Source: Druceiella hillmani
Lineage: Eukaryota; Arthropoda; Insecta; Lepidoptera; Hepialidae
Assembly: GCA_039881145.1 (NCBI GenBank)
Contig: JAYKKI010000032.1
Span: 10,293,001-10,357,000 of the forward strand
Direction: 5' to 3'
DNA: 64,000 nt
A program made the translations under genes and the position numbers. The notes under the pieces were generated by a model. That model was given only the letters and a program-made list of their open reading frames with translations, was not told where the DNA came from and made no database searches. Every line of letters begins with the position of its first letter. The stretch's first letter is position 1. This document shows, piece by piece, positions 1 to 10,830 of this stretch.

Positions 1-899
1 TGCGTTTGCTGTCATAATACATAAAAACTGCTAAATAGGTATTTTCTTGTTTAATTCTGTCATTAGCCTTGTGTCGATAAGTAGAAAAACATTGTCGATA
101 TCTCTTGGTAAGTAAAAATTATCGACGTTAATATTTACTCTCGTGTGATGGTGATCTTCACATAAACCTAATAAAAACAACACAAAGTGACAAATTTTTC
201 TATATAGGCAAGATCGAAAAATTAAAATAGGTTTTAAAATATAGTATACCAAACATACTGCCTGTAAGAAAATTACGTTTTTACAACCTTTATAAATATT
301 ACGATAAAGAATTACGTTTTTACATCTTTCATCAATATTACGAATACGGAAAATCGTTTATCGATCAAAATGAAGCATTTGTATATTGTAATTTGCAGCT
401 CCTGAACTTAATTAATTAGAAAATTAAATTTGAGGTGTAATTAAGAAATATAAATCCAGCATTTTTTTTAAGTGTAACAAGTAATATAAACAATAAAATA
501 AAAGTTATTAATGCATTTTTTTCCAAAAAACTAAATTGCACGAAATTTTTTACAATACATTAACAATGTTTGTCGACTAATATTATATCAAAAAATATTA
601 GGAATATATCTTTCTATTTTTGAAATAAGTTCAAAATGAAATAAAATAATGTAACTATTTCAGTCATCGTTCAATACGTTTTATAATAACGTAATTCGTT
701 ATTTTTATATCCGTCTATAAATTTCAGTTAGATTAAGAAGGCGTGTTATTATAGGTAAAATTGGCTTTTGTGAAACTGATCTACCATTTCTATTTATATC
801 ATGAAATCTGTATTTCCGTCTTAACAGAAGGAGTGTTATGGCCGTACTAGAAATATTTAATTCTTAACCTTTTAAATAATATTGATTCTCACCGAATTT

Positions 900-2260
900 A
901 TTTCTAATTAAATGAATTATAAAATAAAAAACATTTAACAAAATAATCGTTGCTCATTGAAGTAAACAATTTATCGCGACTAAGGAAAATTCGCCAGATA
1001 ATCTGAAGGGGCTGCTAAGGGTGCAGAAACTTGACTCGTAGTCAACTGCAGTCGAGAGAAGGCACTTCGTCGTCGAAGGTCGTCTGCAGGATCACTCATA
1101 TCCATTAATTTAAATTAAAAACTTCTTTGTTTTGAGTTCCGAAATAATAATATCGGAATCTGTGATGTTATTTTTTTCTTATTATTAATACAGATGCATT
1201 TTCTTTAATACGTGTGTTACAGAACTTTTTCGAAATATTCTTTGCAACTTTATAACATGGATCAGAGATTCTTCCGGGATCATTTATAACTCTTGTTCAA
1301 TATTCTCGATGGAATATGAAAACCTTAAGCTAGAATGAATATTTCATATTCTGATCTTCAAATATTTATCAAACATTATTTAATCAGAGTTCATCAGAAT
1401 TCACGGCAAGGATGTACATTTAAAAATCTTTGTCCTGTAAAAATATTAATGAAATTTCTACGGTACGAAGGTACAATTAAACATTCTTTCTACTCCTAGA
1501 TATGAGTCAGAACTGATCACTGAAAAAGGAAGTATTTGTAAAAGAAAAAAATCTAAAAACGTATACGTTGTGTTCTTGTAAAATATTTCAAAAAGACTAA
1601 CAGAAAAGTTTTACTCAAGAAATAAACGTGCAAATAACAGAAGGCAATTTTACAATTTTCAAACTAAATTAATGGAAAAAGATATATTGTTTGGGAAAGT
1701 TCTACACCTTACAAATTATTTTATGTTTACATTTGAAATTCAATTCAGTAATGCTGGCTCTAAAAAAATATCTGCAATCCATACTCAAACATAAATTGGA
1801 ACAAATAAACGCTCCCTATAAGCTGTACACTATTATATTAAATTGACGAGTATTAAATATTAAATTGACAAACGCCAAGTCTTAAAATTACATTTATTAT
1901 ACAGATGACGGTAAAAATTATGTTTAAGAAATTTTATTAATATCTTAAATATGTAGTTATTCTGATGCAATAAAAAAAAAGAAACAAATATTATTATAAT
2001 TTTTAAATTATCACAATTTTCAACCAAAGAGTCTTAAATACTGAGTTGGAGCATTCAAGATAAATTACTGGGATGCCAACATCTTGTATTTATTAAGATA
2101 TTTTGAAGTGAAAACTTCTTTAGCATCGTTGTGATTTGAAAGTCGATGAAACAAAAAAGCGACAGTAAAAAAAGACAGACACATAAATTCATAAGATTTA
2201 ACGTGGGAGAAAATGAGATAGCCGACAGTAAAAAGAGACAGACACATAAATTTAACAGTG
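900..2260. other. Copy-0-specific insertion, left part; no gene seen
   Basis: Copy A passes from the counterpart of about 880 to the counterpart of about 2890 within roughly 130 bases (15410-15540), so about 1.9 kb here is extra. The left part holds a GC-richer patch at about 1000-1095 (containing CTGCAGTCGAGAGAAGG) in otherwise AT-rich sequence without usable reading frames. The right part leads into the short direct repeat and the mobile-element relic annotated next. I cannot tell whether this is one insertion or several. Confidence 0.55.
2151..2251. repeat. Pair of about 29-bp direct repeats, 73 bp apart
   Basis: The motif GACAGTAAAAA followed by AGACAGACACATAAATT occurs at about 2151-2178 and again at 2223-2251, with one small difference. 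It lies directly upstream of the GC-richer leader and of the relic starting at 2500. It could be part of the terminal or subterminal sequence of that element, or a promoter-proximal repeat. No third copy was noticed elsewhere in the window. Confidence 0.7.
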
Positions 2261-2499
2261 TTTCTTATGTTCGTGGTTCAATTGTGCTCTGTTTCGTACC
2301 CCCTCCACTCGTGTTTACCAAGGCATAGCGAAAGTTTGCTTGGGTCTCAGCGTTGTACGTGTGTTAATACGTGTTTATGCGCGCATGCGTAGTACAAAGC
2401 TTGAGAAAAGGCATCACACAACCGTGGTGTTTTGTATACGTGTACGTATTATACGTTTGTAGAGTTTTTTCATCATTTTTATATTGAAATTCTTCAAAC
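2260..2499 (+). promoter_or_regulatory. CpG-containing leader upstream of mobile-element relic
   Basis: This 240-bp stretch is much richer in G, C and CpG than its surroundings and ends 1 base before the ATG of the relic at 2500. It is absent from copies A and B. Its position suggests the 5' leader or promoter of the inserted element, but no TATA or initiator motif stands out clearly. The inference rests only on base composition and position. Confidence 0.3.
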
Positions 2500-2852
2500 A
2501 TGCCGAAAACGAATGCAGAACATTGTCGCGATTATCGAAAAAAAGGGAAAACAAGATTTAAAAGACAGCAAAAACTTCAACGGAACGTGTTCATGAATTT
2601 CGTGTACACCGAAAAGCGTTATTGAATGTGGAAAATGAAAGTTTTATTACGCATAATGATGATTTTACTGTTCAAAATAGTGAAAGTGATCATAGTAAGT
2701 ACTCAAATATTTTTATCACTATGATCATAACTAAAACCTACAATTATCCTCTTCCCGAAATTTTACATTCGTTTCATTATTTTGAAGCCAAAATTTTTGA
2801 AGGTTTCACTTCTACCACGTGTGAATTGCACACAGGTTTTTTTTTCATATGA
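2500..2852 (+). pseudogene. N-terminal fragment of a mobile-element protein (AERxRxYR-type start)
   Basis: From the ATG at 2500 the frame reads MPKTNAEHCRDYRKKGK and continues to about residue 25. A shift near 2578 then moves the related basic sequence (TERVHEFRVHRKALLNVENE) to the frame that stops at 2852. The start resembles the basic MPKTNAERQRxYR head found on many arthropod transposon-encoded proteins (recalled family feature, not searched). A good splice-donor match, GTAAGTACT, begins at 2695, so the real coding exon may have ended there. It is copy-0-specific and is broken by a frameshift, so I call it a relic. A function beyond mobile-element origin cannot be assigned. Confidence 0.5.
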
Positions 2853-3639
2853 GCTTACCTCTTCCTTGCAATACGTATCATTAATTATGATAGTAAAACA
2901 TTGAACAAAAGACCTGAATAAACAAGGAAAATTATGGATCATAACCGTCACATTTTGAACCCCCGTTATTTACTGATAATTATAAAAACTGTGGTATAAA
3001 TGCATTTACTTTTATGCATCATACCTTTAATATTACTTATACAAACACTAAGTCTACTGTTGATAAGTTCAAACACTATAATTATGAGTTTGCGGAGTAC
3101 CCCAGATGTTTTTTAACGTCAATTAACCCATGACATTATTTCTGAAATTATATAACGTTGATCGTGATGTTGAAAGTGACTTTATTTTTGAGCTAATGCA
3201 CGCTGCAACTGACCACCTATTCAATATACCTATGGATTTAAAAGCACTCAACAATAATTAGGTTTATAATTTTTTACAATTAAAATATTTAAATTTTAAT
3301 ATTAAGAAATGATCTTACTGCTTCTCCATTTTACTGCGTTAACAAGGAGCAATTTAAAAAATGATGTGAGATTCATCTTTGATTATATTTTTAGTGTATT
3401 TTGAAACTGTAATTTTAAATGCCAAAACTTTAAGTTAACCGGCTATAACTCATAAATGTTTTGTACTTATTTAATTGGTTATTTACTTACTTTTAGAAAA
3501 ACTATATCTTCAAAAATATTTGTTTTTAAAAATACACACCATACATTAAAACAATTAATATATGCCGATCAAATTTTGCTCTCTGCCAGTCATAATTTGA
3601 GAAGAAAAATTGATTTAACGATTTTATTAGCTTATCTTG

Positions 3640-3780
3640 GCCTATGTTATTATGCATAACCGACCATTAGTTCGCGTTCTCGCTATAGATACTCATCTGA
3701 ATATAGGTGTTAAATTTGTATGGCTAATAAAGATAATAGTCCCGCCACAACTCCTAAACAGGTTACTCTATTATAATAAT
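3640..3780. other. Conserved island c1, copy 0
   Basis: Short island recognisable in three copies: here, 16245-16385 and 36695-36835. The shared core is ACCATTAGTTCGCG-like sequence, followed by CTCGCTATAGAT, TATAGGTGTT and AATAGT...CCGCCACAA. Indels between copies rule out a shared long reading frame. Possibly regulatory or part of a noncoding transcript. Confidence 0.6.
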
Positions 3781-5051
3781 TAATTTAAAATCACAAAGGA
3801 ATATTGAGCAATATGTAAATATATGTGAAGCAAAGAATTTCCGTGACTTTTACAAAAATTAGCCATAAACAATATTGCATTTTTGTCTAAATAAAGAAAG
3901 TTTATAATCTACAAAAACGCTAGTTGAAAATATTCTTAAGACATGTATATCTAAAGCTTTGAGAAAAATCTTTAAATACTTACTTTTGGATAATTCAATT
4001 TAGAATTTACCTGAAGAAGGCTGTGTACAATACCTTTTCATTTCATGTGAATAATGAGTGATAACACGATTAGAGACTAGAGTCTAAGATTTCTGAGTGC
4101 ATTTTTATATTAAATTTTGAACAAATAAAGGTATATTAAAATATGAAATGACACGGAACTTGTAAAACTTGTAAAAATATAAATGGTATATATTGTTAAT
4201 TGAAAGAGATTATTTATAATACAACCCTCTTAAAATCGGAACATAGACTTATTTTTGAGATAAACCTTTTGACATATGCGACCATGTTTAAAACATTTAA
4301 ACATAACCAAGAAAAGTAAAAAAGTTCCACCAGCTGTTTTAAAGCTAAATATTTTGAATTATTATAAGTATTTTTATGATACAAGATTGCACTGAACAGT
4401 TCTGTATTAAATTGGAGCTGGTAATATAGACGTAAACCGTTCAAAATACATTTAATAAATTAACCGTAATTAATTATTAAATAAAAAATGTTCAAAATAA
4501 ATTATCTTCAGTCACACACCCTTTTATCGAGAAAAACTGGCACAGTTACTTTAAATTAAAATATTTATTTATTGTCAGTTACAACGTAAATAAGCCCAAA
4601 AGCGAATCTGTGGCGAAAAATATTTTTACTTGTGAAACAAAACTTCGCCATTACCAACTCTAATATCATAGTGAAAGTTAATAAAATAAATCAAAAAGGA
4701 CGGAAAAAATATCTACCAGGAAAAAACGATTAGTTTTGAGACGAACTTCATCCCATCTGACATCTTGACATTGTAACCGCGAAAAAATAACAATGATAAT
4801 TTAATTAAAAAAGACGGTATATAAATATTTTTAGGTGATACTACTGATCTCGAAAACCTAGCTTTGCAAACGATTTTTTTTATTTTAATAGCAGTTTCAG
4901 TCCAATACAGTAGTCTAATCCAAATTGAATACATTAATGGCGGTATATTGGTTAAATGGACAGATACCAAAGGGGAAGCATAAGTTTTTTTTTTGTATTG
5001 GCCGAAGTTAGTACGGAATTCTAAAAAATATAAAAAGTAAAGTTAAAGTGA

Positions 5052-5106
5052 AATAATTACATCATCTTAACATAATCTGACAATAATTACATCATCTTAA
5101 CATAAT
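5052..5106. repeat. Local 30-bp tandem duplication
   Basis: AATAATTACATCATCTTAAC plus CATAATCTGAC occurs at 5052-5081, and its first 25 bases repeat exactly at 5082-5106. Copies A and B have a single version in this place (near 16915-16945), so this is a recent duplication in copy 0. Confidence 0.85.
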
Positions 5107-5264
5107 AATAAAAATATGGTATTTTTTTTAATGAAGTAAGTGAAATAAATCTAGTAATTGTCATTGAACTATTTAATTAAAAAAATTCTTGTCAATAGTC
5201 AAATAAAAAGGAAGCATTACCTGACGAAAAAAAGTGAAACCGCTATGCTTCAATTCAATTATTT

Positions 5265-5660
5265 TCACCTTTTAAAACGTTTAAAAACAATCACATTTTT
5301 GCCGGCAATCACGAAACCTATCTCCCGAGTAATTAATTTAGCCGCATTGATAGCTTTCGCGATTAAGTTCCCTTCCTATTAATTACGTCGCCAAAGCTAG
5401 CTTTGCCCGCCGAAAGCGCCGTCGATTTTAACGTTTACAACACTACTTTCGATTTAAAGCTATGTTGGTTAAGTATCAATACGGCGTAAAAATGCAAATG
5501 AGCTTTAAACATGCAAAGTATTCATTAATACAACCATAGGTTTTTATATTGTTAATGAGAATGTTTTAAACGCACCTATGTGGATATTTGGTTTTACATG
5601 CTTCGACTATGACTCTATTTCCTTTTCATAAAATTAAACTCACCATCATATTTAAGAATG
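5265..5660. other. Conserved island c2, copy 0
   Basis: One of the clearest islands, found in three copies (17080-17470 and 38735-39110). Shared features in order are an AAAACGTTTAA...CAATCAC stretch, ATCTCCCGAGTAATTA, TAGCTTTCGCGATTAAG, TTAATTACGTCGCCAAAGCT, a CCGAAAGCGCCGTCG patch, TTTAAAGCTATGTTGG, and TTTCCTTTTCATAAAATTAA at the end. It holds several TAATTA-type homeodomain-like cores. No frame stays open across copies. It looks like a conserved regulatory or noncoding-RNA segment. Confidence 0.7.
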
Positions 5661-6374
5661 GCATGTAAAAAAACAAACAATAGTTTGAGCAGAGCTCACG
5701 CATCTTACATGAAATTTTACAAGCACATTCAAATATGGAATAACTCGGTCTGAAAAAAAGATGTTTTGGTAAAAAAAATGTAAAAACAAATTATAAAAAG
5801 TTTTTTTAGTTACGAAAGTTTCATGTTAATATTCTAATATAGGTGAAGGATTATGATCTAGAAATAAATGGGTAGTATTACTGTAAGGCAAATCAGATTA
5901 TCTCATTCCTCGCAGATAATCCCATGTCATTTCACAATAAAATAATAAAATTCTATTTGTTCTTATCATACTTGCACTGTGTCATCTATTAAATGTATCA
6001 CCCTAGGTATCTTTTTCTAGTCTTCCGTATAGTTGGAAATGAAAAAAAAAATATTGCAAAAAATTAAATATAAAAATATTTGTTCGTACTCATGCATTAA
6101 ATGTTATTCACGGTTTTTTTTTTGGTCGTGGTCGTGTAATAGAAACGATTTGTAATAACGCAGAAAAGCATTATGGCAAGTATTTTCGATAAAGTGGAAA
6201 CAAACAACCACATGTCTCATAGTCACAAATCGTAATAATGATAAATAAATTAATTTGCGATAGTAGTAACTGAGATGTAATGGTAAGTTAATTATAAGCT
6301 CACAGCGCTTACATTTTTTTTCGGAGGCTAATCTTCAATTTAAAAGAAATAAGTCATTAGTCACAATGACACGT

Positions 6375-7240
6375 CATATTTTTGTGTTTTCGTATTCTGT
6401 ATTTATTTTTTGTAATGACAAGTGATTATGACAAAGTATACAACCTGATACCAAATAAAAATAGAAGTGCACAAAAAGCTGCAGAATTGATGCCCGATAT
6501 ATCAAAATAAAAATAATTAAGAAAGGAAGAGACATAAACGCAATACCGGAAAAAGACTTGGAAAAAAGAGGAGAAAATGAAGGAGAGCAAAAATTAAGAA
6601 TCTGACGACGAAAAAATCGTAGTCCTGAATGATTCGAATAGCAGCGAATCATGAGATAAGAAGGGTAAAGGGACTGAATGTAAATGCAATTAAGAAAATA
6701 CTACAATAAAAAAATGATCAAAGATGGATTAGGTGCTTGTATTATTTTAACTAGAATCACAAAATTTCTGACGATAATCGCAATATTGTTCTTAGTTTTT
6801 TTCTTCTTAATTAATTTAACTTTCTGATATTATGGTTTAATTACTTTTGATAAAACACTATTTTGTATTAAACAATTTAAGTTTTTTTATATATTTTAGC
6901 TTATGGAGTCCAATATAGTAACCCCGTAGTCAAATTAAGCATCTTTATCGAATTTGTAAACTTTAGTAATAATAGCAGACTTTATTTTTATTATTTATTT
7001 GCAGCTAGTTAAAAATGGTTATTTGTTTATGAAACGAAAATATTTTATCTTTGAGTGATACAAACAAAAATATTAATATCGCCTAGACTTAAAATGTTTA
7101 CGTTTGAAATTATAATTCATAAGTAAAGTTTCTTAAGCAAACACAATATATTTTCAATGAAGCTAATTTTTTAAAAATATAATTATATTGACCAAGAGAT
7201 GGCGTCAGAATCATATGTCAGTGAAAAATCGTTGCCATTT
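6375..7240. repeat. Block V, copy 0
   Basis: Aligns with 52790-53885 in copy C. Both contain a GAATGATTCG acidic-tail remnant, a CTACAATAAAAAA stretch with GATTAGGTGC, a segment at about 6900-6990 matching about 53380-53460, and the end CAAGAGATGGCG(T/C)CAG (7193 here, 53856 in C). A and B lack this block entirely. It lacks the SINE that C carries, so it is the empty site for that insertion. Confidence 0.75.
6590..6652 (+). pseudogene. Remnant of an acidic C-terminal tail (unknown ORF), copy 0
   Basis: The plus frame reads ESDDEKIVVLNDSNSSES then a stop. The copy in C (about 52970-53026) reads ASDDEDIIDVNDSDSCE then a stop at about the same place. Both have a basic, lysine-rich stretch just upstream and a TAA immediately before the acidic run, so the frame was already broken before the two copies separated. 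Such basic-then-acidic tails occur on some transposases, but I do not recognise the family. Confidence 0.3.
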
Positions 7241-7253
7241 CTTGTATCATTGC

Positions 7254-7406
<153 letters not shown>

Positions 7407-7715
7407 GGTATCCGGGAATAAATATCGGACAAAGAAAGATGTTATTCGTTGACTGAAAATAGTGATTGTTGCTAAAATAAAATTCAAAACATGATTCTTT
7501 TTTCAGAAAATTTAAAATAATATTCATAATTATTTGCCCTCTTTTTCGTACACACGATGTGGAAAGAACCCGCGAACCTGTCGCGCGAGACATTATATAT
7601 TATTATAAGTAATTTGTACGTAGCGAGTATTTCGTTAGTTAATTGGTTAAAGAGCATGAAATATAGCTATTAATAACTTAATAATTACTACTCTTAATGT
7701 ACTCACTCATATCTG
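7407..7715. other. Gap between block V and transposon relic; nothing recognised
   Basis: AT-rich sequence with one small GC patch near 7555-7592 (CGCGAACCTGTCGCGCGAGAC). I found no counterpart in the other copies and no usable reading frame. It may belong to the inserted transposon or to an older insertion. Confidence 0.4.
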
Positions 7716-7765
7716 AAAAGTCATAGATTAATTGGTTCTGCAGAAGCCAATTAATCCATGACTTT
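7716..7765. repeat. Hairpin, about 24-bp arms, next to transposase relic
   Basis: AAAAGTCATAGATTAATTGG is followed by a TTCTGCAGAA centre and then the complementary arm GCCAATTAATCCATGACTTT, with one mismatch and one bulge. It lies about 120 bp beyond the stop of the minus-strand transposase relic and could be an end structure of that element. No matching sequence was found at the other end. Confidence 0.8.
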
Positions 7766-7882
7766 TTTTCATATTTGTAAAGTATTACACAAAAAAGTCA
7801 TTTTATTAAAAATTATTTCACAACAAATGTTATCACTTTCATGTTCATAAACAAGTTATTTTTCTAACTTGTTTAATAAGTC

Positions 7883-9002
7883 TTAAAAGAGGTATTCAAA
7901 ATAGTTTTCATTGTTTTCTAAACACAATCGCTCTCTCTTTATAATTGAATTAATAAGATTATTCATCATTTGAGCATTCTTCTTAATTTTCTTAAAAATA
8001 ACGGTAATCTTTTCTCGTAAAGTGTGTACGTCCAGGTATTTAATTGAGTGTATATTGAATTCGACGCTACTCCAAAGAAAAAAATTGAGTGGCAGTAAAT
8101 CTGGAAATCTCGGAGGCCCGGGTACAGGTCCACAGGGCCCTATCTAGTGACGACAATATTGTTCGTTTAATACTCGCGTACCCGAATACCCAAGTGATGG
8201 GGCGCTCCGTCGTATACCACATATCTGAAAATCAATTTCAAATTTGAAAGAAAGCCTTCCACTTCATTGCGCTAAAAGTACAAATAATTGTCTGATATCA
8301 CTCTGGCAAGTAGGAAAAATTGACCTAAGAGCTTAATATACAAAATTCCAGCCAATTTCCAGCAAAAATTTAAATTCCATCGGTGTTAGAAATTCCCAGC
8401 CCATTTAAAAGTGCTCTTTTTCTTTTTTAATTTTGTATGGCTCTGGTAGTGTTCATTATGCACATTAAATATTCCGTACCTTCATCTGACCATAAAATAC
8501 GTCGGACAAATGATGGCGAATATTTATTCATGCGAATGAGCTACTGACAAGAAATACTACGAGGGGCAAAATCTTCTTCAGTCAATTATTGTACAGTCCA
8601 AAAGTGAAACGGATTATGTCCATCTTCTCTGAGCGTATCCCTGACAAGCGTTTTTGATAAACTAAGAGACATGGCTGTCAAACATATGCTGCGAGTAGGA
8701 TCTTCGGCAAATGCATCGAGAATTGCATCTTCAGGGATATGACGTCTTCTACCAACTGAGCATCCTCTATCAAATGAGGGCATTACCTGACCAGTACTGT
8801 GAGCTCAACTAGCCAATCTTACCATGGTCCGTTCATTTGGCTTTTTGACACGATTTGGATAAATAGCTGAATACCTAATACTCGCCTGACGAGCCTTGCA
8901 ATCGTATGCACCTGCACAAGTCAACATATCATAATATTCTAAATAAGAATAGTGCACAGTAGACTTTATAACAGTTATCAAAACATAAATTAACAAAAAC
9001 AA
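7883..9002 (-). pseudogene. Decayed insect DDE transposase (IS630/Tc1-related, with N-terminal HTH region)
   Basis: Read on the minus strand with several frame changes, this is recognisable along its length. It has an N-terminal EYYDMLTCAGAYDCKARQAS...YPNR segment (8960-8810) and a helix-turn-helix stretch ending TLREDGHNPFHFWTVQ (8783-8586). An RRILWSDEG segment near 8500 carries the first catalytic Asp. A YDGAPHHLG stretch near 8210 carries the second. A damaged PP-x-SPDL-x-P-x-FFFW-like stretch lies near 8100, and the C-terminus is ENNENYFEYLF then stop at 7883. The order and about 370-codon size fit single-ORF transposases common in ants, spiders and other arthropods (DUF4817-type N-terminus). 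Multiple stops and shifts make it inactive. Confidence 0.8.
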
Positions 9003-9031
9003 ACGCTAATACTCCAGAAAATCGAAATAGG

Positions 9032-9067
9032 TTGAATGTAAATTTAAAAATTATATTTTACATTCAA
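9032..9067. repeat. Hairpin with perfect 11-bp arms beyond the transposase N-terminus
   Basis: TTGAATGTAAA (9032-9042) pairs with TTTACATTCAA (9057-9067) across a 14-base AT-rich loop. It lies between the transposase relic and the start of copy A homology, so it may mark the other end of the inserted element. Confidence 0.7.
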
Positions 9068-9404
9068 AGCCCGACGTTTAACTGTTTGTTGTTTACAAAG
9101 CAGTTAATAGCTAATGACTATAGGTATATAAAATAATGGGGTATTGTAATAGTAAACTATTCCTTCTTACTGGAATAAAATTTGTAATAGTAAAACTGGC
9201 ATAAAAAAATTATGTCTTGTTGTAAACTTCAATTATAATTGCTAAATAGTTTTAAAAATTAATTGATAACACATATCGAAAAAAATTTTACCTGTCGAAC
9301 AACAAGTCATGTTGAAACTCATACGATATCTAAATCATAAATCAAAAATATTAGTCAAAGTATTGCGTGTCATACAGTAAAACCAAAAATCACCATTCTT
9401 AGAG

Positions 9405-9515
9405 CTACGTGCCTCAAAAGGAAAAACGGAAATTTATAAGATCACTCATGCATCCGTCTATCTGCCAAAGCCTTTTTTCCCGGAAATCGCCTAACGTAGA
9501 AACTTGAAAGATATG
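9405..9515 (+). repeat. Dispersed repeat X, fragment (copy A, block P)
   Basis: GTGCCTCAAAAGGAAAAACG is followed by GATCACTCATGC, TCCGTCTATCTGCC and AACGTAGAAACTTGAAAG. This is a decayed form of the arthropod repeat end GTTCCGTACCTCAAAAGG. It sits at the same place in B (about 30760) and C (about 50700), so it was there before the units duplicated. Confidence 0.65.
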
Positions 9516-9529
9516 AATAAAAATATTAT

Positions 9530-10035
9530 TAAAATGTGTGATTTGTGGTCAATAATCCAGTTATCGATCAATAGTTGCGTTGCTTAACCTCAGTGATCGA
9601 GAGAAGTCGATGGGTAAAATTAGAGTATGAGCCCCTCATTTATCAAACAAAAATACATGTAATTGAAAATCCAAAGTATCTACATTAAGACTATTTTCAG
9701 CTGTTTTCTCATTGGATAAAATACGTGGCGGAATACCACATTACCTACGAAAGTACTTGGTTAACTATTTTCCAAGGCCAGCGAGCTGAATGATGGGAAT
9801 ATGCAATTAACCCTCTCTCGTGTAGAATACGCATTAGCGTAACTTAACTAATTATAGTTAAGTTTTTGGATACTAATATGAATTCCAAATCCCATTTCGT
9901 ATCAAATAATATACATATCAAGAAGATGCAGCTCAAATGATCTGAAATAGACGTAAAGTCCGCTGATGCGGACTATTATCCTCATCACCTTGAACGATGA
10001 TGATCATGGCTCACGTCTTCACATGGTAGCAACTA
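9530..10035. other. Conserved island c3, copy A
   Basis: Found also at 31325-31790 (B) and 51430-51845 (C). Shared features are an ATCGATCAATAGTTGCGTTG-like entry (A and C), ACATGTAATT, TTTTCCAAGG(C/G)C(A)GCGAGCTGAA, a CTCTC(T/G)TGT(G)TAGAATA stretch, ATATCAA(G/C)(A)AGA(T/C)GCAGCTCAAA, and the end CCTCATCACCTT(G/A)AA, GATGATGATCATGGCTC. The three-copy match is strongest in the last 100 bases. No shared reading frame was found. Confidence 0.7.
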
Positions 10036-10539
10036 GAGTTTGGTAGTGAATGATAATTTTGTTTTTAAATATTTTCTCTATACATTGCATAAAATAAATA
10101 CTGCATTAATGGTCCCTAAATCTCTAAAATTATTTTGTAATTCAAATCTATAGTTACCTCACTAGCAAGTAGGATGTATAATATTTAATCAGAATTAAAT
10201 TTTTTTCAAACAAAGTTCTGAAATTCTTACAATAAACAAGGAATGAACATTAATATATAGGAGTCATCAAAAAACTGCTGAACGACGAAAAAAGTGGAGA
10301 AAGTTATCAACACTTATCAAAAAGACCGAATAGATTGGGTAATATCGACCCATCGTAACTCTATAAAACTCCAAATCCATCTGCCACTATCCGGAAATAT
10401 CACTCGTAAAACCAATAACACACGAGAATAATCCTCGACGCAGACGACCTCCAAAATATTATAGCGCCGAGGAACTCAAAAAACTAAGCCCAAGTGTTGT
10501 CATTACAAAAAACGGTCGCTATCACTCATTCATTCTATT

Positions 10540-10830
10540 CCTCGTCGGCACACCCGCGCCGGCCTAATGATATAATTTGTGAATAGTCTCCCAGTGGAAG
10601 GCTCACAAAGCGCGAGGCATTCTGTCTTATGGCCCATAATAATGTTATGAAATGAGAGTGTTTTCCCCTGTGATGTTCGGTATGATTATTTATATGCGGA
10701 GATGTGATCGGGTTATCAATGGGCTAATGGAGGTCTTGCGGATGGCCCCGAGTGTGGGCATGGCGTTTCTTAATTTAATGACATTAATTCGCCAAGTACT
10801 ATTTGCTCTGTGTTGTTTTCTATCTATATA
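10540..10830. other. Conserved island c4, copy A
   Basis: The most conserved island, in three copies (32280-32560, 52365-52650). A nearly invariant core of about 110 bases runs from TAATGATATAATTTGTGAAT through AGTCTCCCAG, GGAAGGCTCACAAAGCGCG and AGGCATTCT to CATAATAATGTTA. It contains the palindrome TTATGGCCCATAA at 10627-10639, which resembles a paired Caudal/Abd-B-type half-site (family knowledge; binding not shown). An ORF of 77 codons starts at 10652, but its changes between copies do not favour synonymous positions, and copy C has a stop in it. Confidence 0.75.

Larger units (their letters stand above)
1..7250. repeat. Copy 0 of the large tandem unit (partial; blocks R and V)
   Basis: Positions 1 to about 5935 align in the same order with 14540-17757 (copy A) and 35550-39145 (copy B). 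Shared anchors include the stretch around 60-110 (14580-14640; 35600-35660), the stretch around 2900-3120 (15550-15770), and the island at 5265-5660. Positions 6375-7240 align with 52790-53885 in copy C. The window starts inside this copy, so blocks P and Q would lie upstream. After block V the rest of the unit (S, T, W, U) is absent and, past a transposon relic, copy A begins. Alignment was done by eye; similarity outside the islands is low but collinear. Confidence 0.8.

Noticed and set aside
7716..9067. Two hairpins as terminal inverted repeats of the transposase element
   Set aside because: The two hairpins are self-complementary but do not match each other, so I cannot define element ends from them.
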